Shown here piece by piece: positions 13,001 to 25,300 of a DNA stretch of 64,000 nucleotides. Position 1 is the first letter of the stretch. Each line of letters opens with the position of its first letter. The notes beneath the pieces are model-generated. The model did not search any database. It had not been told where the DNA came from and saw only the letters and a program-made list of their open reading frames with translations. Both the position numbers and the translations under genes were made by a program. Source of the DNA: Ampullaceana balthica (Eukaryota; Mollusca; Gastropoda; Lymnaeidae); NCBI GenBank assembly GCA_944989445.1, contig CALYLW010000136.1, positions 372,001-436,000 on the forward strand, given 5' to 3'.

Positions 13001-16000
13001 TACTCACAGTAAATTTTAGCTTTACATTACTGTACACACAGCAAGTTTAGCTTTACATTACTGTAAACACAGCAAGTTTTAGCTTTACATTACTGTACAC
13101 ACAGCAAGTTTTAGCTTCACATTACTGTACACACAGAAAGTGTTTTGGCTTTACATTACTGTACTCACAGTAAGTTTTAGCTTTACATTACTGTACTCAC
13201 AGTAAGTTTTAGCTTTACATTACTGTACTCACAGTAAGTTTTAGCTTTACATTACTGTACTCACAGTAAGTTTTAGGTTTACATTACTGTACTCACAGTA
13301 AGTTTTAGCTTTACATTACTGTACTCACAGTAAGTTTTAGCTTTACATTACTGTACTCACAGTAAGTTTTAGCTTTTAATTACTGTACTCACATTAAGTT
13401 TTAGCTTTACATTACTGTACTCACAGTAAGTTTTATCTTTACATTACCGTACTCACAGTAAGTTTTACCTTTACATTACCGTACACACAGCAAGTTTTAG
13501 CTTTACATTACTGTACACACAGAAAGTGTTTTGGCTTTACATTACTGTACACACAGAAAGTGTTTTGGCTTTACATTACTGTACTCACAGTAAGTTTTAG
13601 CTTTACATTACTGTACTCACAGTAAGTTTTAGCTTTACATTACTGTACTCACAGTAAGTTTTAGCTTTACATTACACTACTCACAGTAAGTTTTAGCTTT
13701 ACATTACACTACTCACAGTAAGTTTTAGCTTTACATTACTGTACTCACAGTAAGTTTTAGCTTTACATTACTGTACTCACAGTAAGTTTTAGCTTTACAT
13801 TACACTACTCACAGTAAGTTTTAGCTTTACATTACTGTACACACAGTAAGTTTTAGCTTTACATTACTGTACTCACAGCAAGTTTTAGCTTCACATTACT
13901 GTACACACAGAAAGTGTTTTGGCTTTACATTACTGTACACACAGAAAGTGTTTTGGCTTTACATTACTGTACACACAGAAAGTGTTTTGGCTTTACATTA
14001 CTGTACTCACAGTAAGTTTTAGCTTTACATTACTGTACTCACAGTAAGTTTTAGCTTTACATTACTGTACTCACAGTAAGTTTTAGCTTTACATTACTGT
14101 ACTCACAGTAAGTTTTAGCTTTACATTACTGTACTCACAGTAAGTTTTAGCTTTACATTACTGTACACACAGTAAGTTTTAGCTTTACATTACTGCACAC
14201 ACAGTAAGTTTTAGCTTTACATTACTGTACTCACAGTATGTTTTAGCTTTACATTACTGTACTCACAGTAAGTTTTAGCTTTACATTACTGTACACACAG
14301 TAGGTTTTAGCTTTACATTACTGTACTCACAGTAAGTTTTAGCTTTAAATTACTGTACTCACAGTAAGTTTTAGCTTTACATTACTGTACTCACCACAAC
14401 GTTGTAAATACTCATGCCAACAAATCGAGAGTCGTTGACCTGTTTCAGTTTGACACTGCGAGTCTCGTAGGCGAGGAAGATACCAAAGATGAGAAGAATC
14501 CCCTTGTAACCAAACAAGACACCTACAAGTAGGATGGATCAATTAAGAAAAAATAACCCATCGTCGCTTAGGTCAAGGCCAATGTTCCCTCTAAGGTTTA
14601 TTGATCCGTGTGCAAAGTAAAAAATCTCTTGTGCAAAGTTGCTGAGCACCCACATTTTGTGAAATATTTTACCAAATTTGTTGTGCGGTAATTCTAAACT
14701 GCTGCAAAGGGAACATTGGTCAAGGCCGCTAAATTCACTAACTAAAATATTCTGCTAATGTAAAAAAGAATTTTAAAAACACAAAAAAAACAAGGATTTA
14801 GCCATATTTACATTTCAAACAGAAATTTGTGTTTTTAACTCATCAGCCCTTGCTGCTATTAAAGAGGTCTTTGGGGGGGGGGCAAAGATGCTTCGCTTGG
14901 CATAGCGACACACTCTCGCGTGTTTAGTTAAAAACAGAATCAAAATCTTGCTTTCCTTGAGACTTCCGGCTCTTGCGTGATTCTATATGATTTCAATATT
15001 TTTAAAAAAACGGAAGTTTTTATCTTGTCTCACTTTCAACTCGTGTGTGATTTAGTTTGAAACATCTCTATCTAGCATTTATTACCCCGAGGTGCCTAAA
15101 ATCGGATTTTTGGTCTTTCATCATCACTTTTTTTCTGTGAATGCTATGTTGGTATTAAAAATAATTCATTTCCTGATGCATTAATCATTTTATTTTTGAA
15201 GAAAAATTTTTGAAGAAAAAAGAAAAATTCTAATGGAATTCTAGAAGACTGAATGAGTTAAGATTGAATTGTTACAAAAGGACTTACCTAGCCAGATGTT
15301 CAAGTTCTCCGAGTGGCAGTGCTCAAGCTGCGGTCTGAGCTCTATGTCATCTTCGGTATTGGTGGGCTGTATACGAGCAAATGTTTCCAGTTTTCTCTGC
15401 AAGGGATCCAAGACTTGCCAGGCCGTCAGCACGCCAATGTCCAGCAAGACCAAAATTGCCAAGACGGTGAACAGCTCCCAGATCTGGACACCCTGTTTAA
15501 CAGACAGGAAGGCGTTTTGTTTGGATTATCATTATTGAAAATTGATTTTTATTTCACTATTTTTTGTTCTTTTTTGTTGTGAACATTTTACGAGGTGGAA
15601 ACAAAAATGTTAAATAACCCAAAAAGAGGGCATTCGTTGCTGTCCTAGGATGAGTGATGAATGCATCATTGAATTCACTGGCAGAGTGTATTGCTGGTGG
15701 TGTAAATGGCAATGATAAAAATTAATTGGATGCTCATTAGTCGTGAAGCTTCCCATTTGCTTGGTCAAAAGTGTGAAGTGACAAGGAGGGTAGCTCCCAA
15801 GTGCTGCTCCTATTTTCCGACTGTAAGGGATTTTAGGGCCCAAGGGGAGAAAATTAAGAGCTTCGGCTGGATGGTCTGTTTTTGCTTATGTTAAATGAAT
15901 CGATGTGAATTTTTAAAAAATAGCACAGTTGACTCAGTGCAGAGCCAGGTGGAGAAATTTCAGTGAAAAAAATTTTGAATTAGTAAAAATATTAATATTT

Positions 16001-19000
16001 AATTATCACGTCTTTTCAAATCCATTTTTTTTCTGAATATTTAAAAATTACAAAGGCTATTAAAAATGGTTTTAGCATTGGTGTTAGGCAGTTAAAAAAA
16101 TAAATAATAATTAATTTTGCTGTTTATTAACATGCATTTAACTTGCTTAGAATTCTTTTGTACTCTAGTAACATTTTTTTAGGTACATTTCTGATCAGTT
16201 AAATAAATTGGTAATACTTTTACAAACATGTAGTCTTGCTATTCACACTAAAAGCTTTTAAAAATAATTCATACACTGTCATATTAAATAATTAATGAGA
16301 ATTTTTCCAGCGCCTTAAATATAGTAGTGGCTGAGAGAGATAAATAATCAAATTAAGACTTTCATGACTGGATCATTGCCAGCTAAAAATATAGTTAAGA
16401 TCTATCAACCCAACAGTACAGTTGGGATCTATCAACAAATAGCAGTTTTTTGTTGACACAAGGTCTTAAATAATAACGAGCAGTTAAAATGTACCGTTCT
16501 GTCCTTTTTGCGGGTTGTCGTCATCTGATGAACTGTCCAGATTTTAGAAAACATTGATCCATAACTTAGAGTGAAACCAAGGGAGAGAAGCCAGGCACGA
16601 ATCTAAAACAAACATTTTACAAAATATTTTCATTTGCAAAAATATTACAAAATAATGACAAACAATTAATACTGGTTATACTAGTCACTTTAAGATGTTT
16701 AACCCAGGCAGTATATTTTTCCTTTAAAATGATTTTGTAAGTGAATGACTTTATTATATAGAAACAGATTCATAATTAACGTGTTATAACTGATTTACCA
16801 AAACCAAACTACTTTTTTTTTAAAAATCCTTTATATTAACTCGTGGCGTCTGTTTGCTTGCAGCCTTGCTTGCCGAAAAAACTTTGGATTGATTTTTAAC
16901 CCACTTCGTCATAAGCTAGCGAGCTGAAATTTTGCAGGCAGACTCGTGCCGATGATAAAAATGATGTATCAAAATTTCAGATCGATCACATGTACTGTAA
17001 TTAAATTAATGAATTTTTGGATTATCTTTATTTATCTCTATGTAACATGTTAATTTTTGTGCTAGAGTGTCCTGATGGGTATTATATTGAACAACCTTTC
17101 CTGTCGCCCAATAAGGTGCGTATTATATTGAACAACCTTTCCTGTCGCGCAATAAGGTGCATATTATATTGACAATACTTTTAAAAAATATATTCCCGAT
17201 CCGTGCACATTATATTAAATATGTTTTACGAGACATAACTAAAATTGTGTATTTTTGGATTGTCTTGCGCTACGTATTATAATGAACATTCTTTTAGTTA
17301 TGTCTCGTATATAAAGGATTTATAGTCAAAAACGTGCTTTTTTAAGGGGTTTTTTAATTTAATTTCTAGTATTCTACAGCTCAACTGGGTTGGATTATTT
17401 TTGCATAAGCAGTTCTGAAATAGTTTTAAAGATTTGAATAAAATGGCTTCCGAACAACCGTCATGCACGAGAGGCTCATGATAACTTGTAACAAACCTGG
17501 CACACAAGAGGATAACGGTAATCTGGCACAAACTTCCCATCCAGACCCAGTAGAACAATGGAGCCTAGACAGATCATGCAACCCACAACAGTCAAATTGT
17601 TGATTGCTGGCTGGGAAAAGGCCACACATCTGGTAAATAAAACAATTATTTAATCCTGCACGGTAGAAACTAATTTTAGGCTTTCAAGTCTAGGTTTATA
17701 TTTCATGAGATTCATGTTACATTAGGCAAGATAGACAGTGATGCTGCTTACCGACGATAAGATTACACAGTAGACAATGCCATTGTTCAGCTTACTGTCT
17801 GACAATAAGATTACACAGTAGACAATGCCATTGTTCAGCTTACTGTCTGACAATAAGATTACACAGTAGACAATGCCATTGTTCAGCTTACTGTCTGACA
17901 ATAAGATTACACTGTAGACAATGCAATTGTTCAGCTTACTGTCTGACAATAAGATTACACAGTAGACAATGCCATTGTTCAGCTTACTGACTGACAATAT
18001 GATTACACAGTAGACAATGCAATTGTTCAGCTTACTGTCTGACAATAAGATTACACAGTAGACAATGCCATTGTTCAGCTTACTGTCTGTTTCGGTTGAT
18101 ATGATTGAAGACGAGACAAAGGATGCCAGCAAGGATTCCTAGACCCGCCAACCCACACATGGAGAAATACAGGGTGTGGGACACCACTCTAAGGTCATCA
18201 ATGACTTGGGTGTGGTCAGGTGGTGGACGGCCCCCTGGATAAACCATGAAAAAACAGGTTAACTTGACATGATTTATTCTAATATTGCCATAAAGATTGT
18301 TTTAAAAAAATGAATAAATGAAATGAATATTGCTTCAAATTACATTAAAGGGAAGTAATTTTAATTTACTTAAATTTTTAAAGCTTTTTAAAAAAATTAA
18401 TTTCTAATGGACCCAATTTTTTAATGAGCTTCAGTAACTTAGTCTTTTTTTGATGAATTACTGTCAAATTATTTAGAAATTAAAATGAATTATTTTGATC
18501 AAATCAAAATGTGAAAAATTCTTTACACTTTTGAAGACAAAATCAAAATGTCTGGAATTTCTTAAGAAGGATAAGCTGGTTCCTTTGAGAGTCAACAGTC
18601 AACAGTATGCATCTGGAAATCCCAAGGGAGTTCACGTATGGACAAAAATCCTTAGATGTATGGACAATAATCCTTAGTATCAGACCAGTAACATTACAGG
18701 AATGGTTCAAATTTTCATTAATTTGACCAATATCATATGTCATTTCACCTCTAGAACTTCTTCTCAGGGTTTTCAATTTTCCTTACTTTAGGATCTTAGC
18801 ATTGAACTCTGTGCCAAAAGACTATCAATAATTTAAAAAATGACCACAAACCTAACCACTTCTCTTTTCTGTACCACGTAAGATTATCTGCCACTGCGTC
18901 ATACACTCCAAGCTTGACGTAAGAGCCATCTGTAAATTTATTTTTAAAATTAGTAATATCATCATTTATTTTTTCTTTAACATTCCTGTAAATTTATTTT

Positions 19001-22000
19001 TAAAATTATTAATATGATCATTTATTTTTTCTTTAACCTTCCTGTAAATTTATTTTAAAAATTATTAATATCATCATTTTATTTTTTCTTTAACCTTCCT
19101 GTAAATTTATTTTAAAAATTATTAATATCATCATTTATTTTTTCTTTAACCTTCCTGTAAATTTATTTTAAAAATTATTAATATCATAATTTATTTTTTC
19201 TTTAACCTTCCTGTAAATTTATTTTTTAAATGATTAATATTATCATTTATTTTTTCTTTAACCTTCCTGTAAATTTATTTTAAAAATGATTAATATCATC
19301 ATTTATTTTTTCTTTAACCTTCCTCCCACCCACAACCTAAAAAATGGTTCAATAATTTCCTTTCAATCATATTTTTCACAGTCCATTTACTAAATTCTGC
19401 CAATTAAACAAAATGTAAAATTGTGTGTTTTTTTTTAAATAATCTTAACAGACACATATGGTTATGTGTGTGAATACCTGGTAAGCGACAAGGTAAGTTG
19501 ATATAAACACTTACTAATAAACTGCTCAATCTGGGTCCATGCAATACGATCTCCTTTAGCGGAGAACGCCACATTCCCAGAAATGCCTAAAAACTTGGTA
19601 GAATTCATGGCACTGTATATGGCATTTGTGATGTCCTCATTGTAGTAATCAAAGTCCTCAAGCTTCATGCCCCTCTCTGCAAGCCTGGGCAATGTTTGTA
19701 AACATTGCAGAGTTACATTTTACAATATTTCTAACAATGGGATTTTCAATATCTATGAAACAGATGGAAACAGATTTCTATATCATATGTCTAAGAGTTT
19801 AGATAAAAGTTTTAGAAATAACTTGGCTGACATTTACCCCATATTCAGCATTGTACATGACTTATTAGTTGTTGTTAGATACTGCAAAAGCAACAGAATA
19901 TACGACTCAATAGTTGCTGATAGCAGATGTTAACAGAGGATACGTGACTTACTGAGTTGATGCCAACAAATAATCATACATGACTTACAGAGTTGATGCC
20001 AACAAATAATCATACATGACTTACTGAGTTGATGCCAACAAATAATCATACATGACTTACTGGGTTGATGCCAACAAATAATCATACATGACTTACTGAG
20101 TTGATGCCAACAAATAATCATACGTGACTTACTGGGTTGATGCCAACAAATAATCATACATGACTTACTGAGTTTATGCCAACAAATAATCATACGTGAC
20201 TTACTGGGTTGATGCCAACAAATAATCATACATGACTTACTGAGTTGATGCCAACAAATAATCATACGTGACTTACTGGGTTGATGCCAACAAATAATCA
20301 TACATGACTTACTGAGTTTATGCCAACAAATAATCATACGTGACTTACTGAGTTTATGCCAACAAATAATCATACGTGACTTACTGGGTTGATGCCAACA
20401 AATAATCATACATGACTTACTGAGTTGATGCCAACAAATAATCATACGTGACTTACTGGGTTGATGCCAACAAATAATCATACATGACTTACTGAGTTTA
20501 TGCCAACAGATAATCATACGTGACTTACTGGGTTGATGCCAACAAATAATCATACATGACTTACTGAGTTGATGCCAACAAATAATCATACGTGACTTAC
20601 TGGGTTGATGCCAACAAATAATCATACATGACTTACTGAGTTTATGCCAACAAATAATCATACGTGACTTACTGGGTTGATGCCAACAAATAATCATACA
20701 TGACTTACTGAGTTGATGCCAACAAATAATCATACGTGACTTACTGGGTTGATGCCAACAAATAATCATACATGACTTACTGAGTTTATGCCAACAAATA
20801 ATCATACGTGACTTACAGAGTTGATGCCAACAAATAATCATACGTGACTTACTGGGTTGATGCCAACAAATAATCATACATGACTTACTGAGTTGATGCC
20901 AACAAATAATCATACGTGACTTACTGGGTTGATGCCAACAAATAATCATACATGACTTACTGAGTTTATGCCAACAAATAATCATACGTGACTTACAGAG
21001 TTGATGCCAACAAATAATCATACGTGACTTACTGGGTTGATGCCAACAAATAATCATACATGACTTACTGAGTTTATGCCAACAAATAATCATACATGAC
21101 TTACTGAGTTGATGTCAACAAATAATCATACATGACTTACTGAGTTGATGCCAACAAATAATCATACATGACTTACTGAGTTGATGCCAACAAATAATCA
21201 TACATGACTTACTGAATTTATGCCAACAAATAATCATACATGACTTACTGGGTTGCTGCCAACAAATAATCATACATGACTTACTGGGTTGCTGCCAACA
21301 TATCATCCATCATACATGACTTACTGAGTTGATGCCAACAAATAATCATACATGACTTACTGAGTTGATGCCAACAAATAATCATACATGACTTACTGAG
21401 TTGATGCCAACAAATAATCATACATGACTTACTGAGTTGATGCCAACAAATAATCATACATGACTTACTGGGTTGCTGCCAACATATCATCCATCATACA
21501 TGACTTACTGGGTTGCTGCCAACATATCATCCATCATATTCCACTTACTGGGTTGCTGTTTTATTGAAAGCATGAGCCACTGCCCAGACAGCATCATAAG
21601 CCAGAGGTGCCTCAGGGTAGCCAGTTATCAGGCTGGTGTCTGTCGTGTTCAGTATTTTGTTGAGTCTCTGTGTGAATCGTTGGGCCGTCTGAAATGTCAC
21701 ATATACAGTTTACAAACTAATAGCCAATCAGAGAACGGACAGTAACACATAGGATGAATCAATAGATAATTAAAGATAGCCTGTCAGATAATCCATGGTG
21801 GATCACCAGATGACCTTGTATAGCATATCAGATGCCGTAGCAAAACATATCAGGTAATTCACGTTGGCACATCAGATAAGCCATGGAAACTAGTGTCAGG
21901 TTACCAGTTGTAGCCCAACATTTAACCTGATAGCCAATAAGATTATCCTAAAACCTCACCTGTTAATGCATAATAGTCTATCAGAAGTTTTGTTTGTAAC

Positions 22001-22308
22001 ATAAGATGCATATTCAACATAAGAAACCATTCTGTAATACTTTAGTGTTACAATCAGGGGTGCCACTCACTGGAAGCTGTGAACCCTGAAATCCCTTTTT
22101 TAAAATTTCTTGAACCCTGAAAATTCTTTTATAAATTTTTCAAACCCTGAAAATTTAAACGTAACGAAGTGCCACTGTAATTTTCATTTTCCAACCACTT
22201 AAATCAATCATCAATTGTGTTTAGCACCTTTTCCCATTTCGACAATATTTATAGTGTATTTCGCATTCGCAAAAAGTATTTTGAGAAAGTTTAAATTTAA
22301 AGGAAAAA

Positions 22309-22375
<67 letters not shown>

Positions 22376-25300
22376 TATGCTAGGCAATATGTACAATATA
22401 ATAGAAACATGCATATACTATGGAATTCCCTTACAATAACTTACACTAATATTTCATATTATTTATATATTATAATGTGATAACTAAATTAAATACATTA
22501 TTATTACTTTGAATTTTATTTCTTTGTTTTAAGCCATTTTATGGACTTGTTTTGAAATTAACTCAATATATTTATTAAATAAATTATAGTTTATAGTAGG
22601 TTCATAATTTAATAATTATTATTGTCTATAGTCTTTAGTATATAGGGCCTTTATCTCGTACTTATACTACTTTACTGTTTAATTTGTAAGAGTAGAGGCA
22701 CTAGAGTTAGAGGCCTAATGAAAATGAATAGTATAACTATAATATAATTTAGGTTTGGTTAGAATTACATTAAATTACAATTACTACTAACTACTACTAT
22801 TGCAACTATTAGATAATTATTTAAATTTTAATTACTAAAAGATAAGTAGCAGTGAAAATGATTAATATATTTAGTATTGCTAAAGCTAAAGTAGCACAAA
22901 GTCCTGCCTTAAACTTAAAAGTCGTAATTTTTTTAATTTTATTTATTTATCTGTACGTAAAAGAGGCCTGTATGCCTAACACTAATTTACTTATGTTTTT
23001 TTGTAAATATCACGGGAAAAAAATAAAGAAATATATTTATGTTTTTTCCAACCCAGGCAGTTCAGATGCAATTGCAATCATTTTTTCTTCATTTTCCCCG
23101 ATAATTAATGCATGCTAAAACGAAAGCGGTTGAGACATTTATAATGAACTCAACAAACAAACTTTTACTAACTAAAAGTAAGAAGACGAAAAACTCCTAA
23201 TGCCATGTTAGTATTTATAACCCGTGAAACGGTCATCCGAAGGCACACATCTGACGTAATCTATGATAAAATTAAATTATTTTTTTAGAAAACTGACGTC
23301 AAGCACAAAATTCCGATTCAAACGGGGTGCGATCCGTTCAATTATTTTGTCTAAGTTTTTCCGTATATTATTGATATGCGCAGAACGATGCGCGATCGCG
23401 CGACAATGAGATGCTGGCAAAAGGAAGGGAGAGGTCACAGTCACGGTACCAGTCCTATTTATAGCGAGTCCGCATCTCACTGAATAGGCTTTCCGCGCCG
23501 CGCGTTTATTATGATTTTTGCCCCCCCTCCTTTTAACCGCAGAAGCCAAATTTGAAAAATCTTAACTCGCAAATCCGGAAAATCCGGGAAGAGCGAGAAA
23601 AAAACCTCGCGAATCCGGAAAGAGCAAAATCAAAAACTCGCGAATCCGGAAAATTAAAATATTTAGCTTCATGAATCCGGAATTCCGGGATAAACCGGAG
23701 CGGTGGCACCCCTGGTTACAATTTAATGTCAATTAATTTGAAAAGAAAGTTTAAAAGGTATTAACTTATTAAGTATAACATTTATTTTAAAAATGTTGGC
23801 ATCATCAATATACATAATTTGCAATGTATGTCACGTCCCGTCTGTCCTGTCAGTGACGCTACTAATTTTAGAAAGCAGCGCACCAAATTACTGCACCAAA
23901 AAATAACTCTTTTTGAACGTCCGCATAAAATTGTTCGATAGGGAAATATATGAATAAAATCAAAATAAATAAAATAAATGAAAGTTCTGAATTACGTTAA
24001 TTTTTAATCTGATGTGTATTTATTTTGAAAACTTCCATAATTTTTGACGGGTGATACACTAGTTAGTCAATATAAATCTTTAAAATATTTGTAATGTCAT
24101 TCACTCATTCTCAAATGGTTGTTCACTGTGTTATGGATTTATTTAATTACACCTACTAATGTCATCCCAGTTAAAAATCCACTGTTAAAATAATACATCC
24201 CCCATTTTAAGAGGAAGTAAAAAAAATCAATGCACATCTACATGTAGAGGAGAATTTTTTTTTAAATAACAAAGTCATTAAGAGGGAACTAACCATGCCC
24301 ACATCTGTCATGGTGGCTTCCTGGTGTATCATCACAGCCTCCGTCGTAAAGTGGCCCTCCAACGCCTCCTCCAGCTGTTCGACTGTGCAGTTGTGACGAT
24401 CGTCCTTGACTTTATACCAGTTGTCAGGGTACCACCCAATAATAAACCAAACGTATTTCTTGCCAAAGAGACGTTCTTTGTAGGCCTATTGAAACAATGT
24501 GAGGCTATAGTTTTGTCCAGCAACATCTTAAACGGAATGAAATCAAATCACTAAGTAAAAAGAAATAAAAAGGAGAAGCAGAAAATTAGTAAATTCCTAA
24601 TACTAAACAAGATAAGTTATCAATTAATGGTTTCAACAAACTAAAATTAAATGCAGGAGTATTGAATGTAAGCAAGCTGCTCCTCCCCCTAACTTCAATT
24701 TTTTATTTTATTTATAGCCACCACACTAAAATAAATTCATTTTTTATACTGAAAGCCATTATGTAATGCCAAACTCTTAAAATCAAAGCTTTCAAAAATA
24801 ATTTGGACTTTCATTATTAAGAGCTTGTGGAAAAGCTCCATTTCTTGAAGCTTACCTGGCAAAACACCCTCCTTGCCATATCTTCATAGAATACACCAAC
24901 TATGATTCTTGCATCTTGGCGCTGCAACGGACAAAATGTTAAGTCTATCAATGGTGGCTTCAATAAATGTGAAAGAGAGGCCATATGGCCAAGATTTGTT
25001 TGTCTTATTTCTTTCTATAAAAAAAAATTTGAAAATGATTTATGATTCACTTTGAAGAATACACAAAAAGTTATTAGTTCTTTTTTTCATGTAAGTCTCT
25101 TAGGACAAGACAAAATGGCAGGAAGGTTTGTTTACTTTTAGATTTCTGACAGCATTTGTGGGATCAGTCAAAAAGCTTTGTCTCACTGCAATATCAATGC
25201 CAGCTTCTTTAACTCTTTGCTCCAAGTCTTCAATAGTCTAAGAGAAAGTAAAATTTATATTGTTCAATTTTACAATGATATTTTTTTAAAAGTATTTTTA

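Noticed and set aside
9270..14394. CRISPR-like regular repeats
   Set aside because: Units are contiguous and nearly identical with no unique spacers, and the host is eukaryotic; these are minisatellites.
17722..18132. 136-codon repetitive minus-strand frame
   Set aside because: A shadow of the 48-bp array in a frame different from exon 10; the real exon frame stops at the second intronic codon triplet.
19930..21093. 387-codon minus-strand open frame with W-H-Q-P-S-K-S repeats
   Set aside because: Produced by a 36-bp intronic minisatellite whose length is a multiple of three. It lies in GABA-B intron 7, which begins with an in-frame stop, and no start or splice context supports it.
23277..23549. 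90-codon frame in the hAT element, similar to one at 35892-36206
   Set aside because: Similarity is explained by the two elements being copies of one family. The segment contains a TATA-like motif and the frames are broken differently.
24332..24554. Open frames on both strands at exon 6 of the GABA-B gene
   Set aside because: Wrong frames. The correct frame reads [20 protein letters not shown] and is bounded by splice sites at 24294 and 24485.
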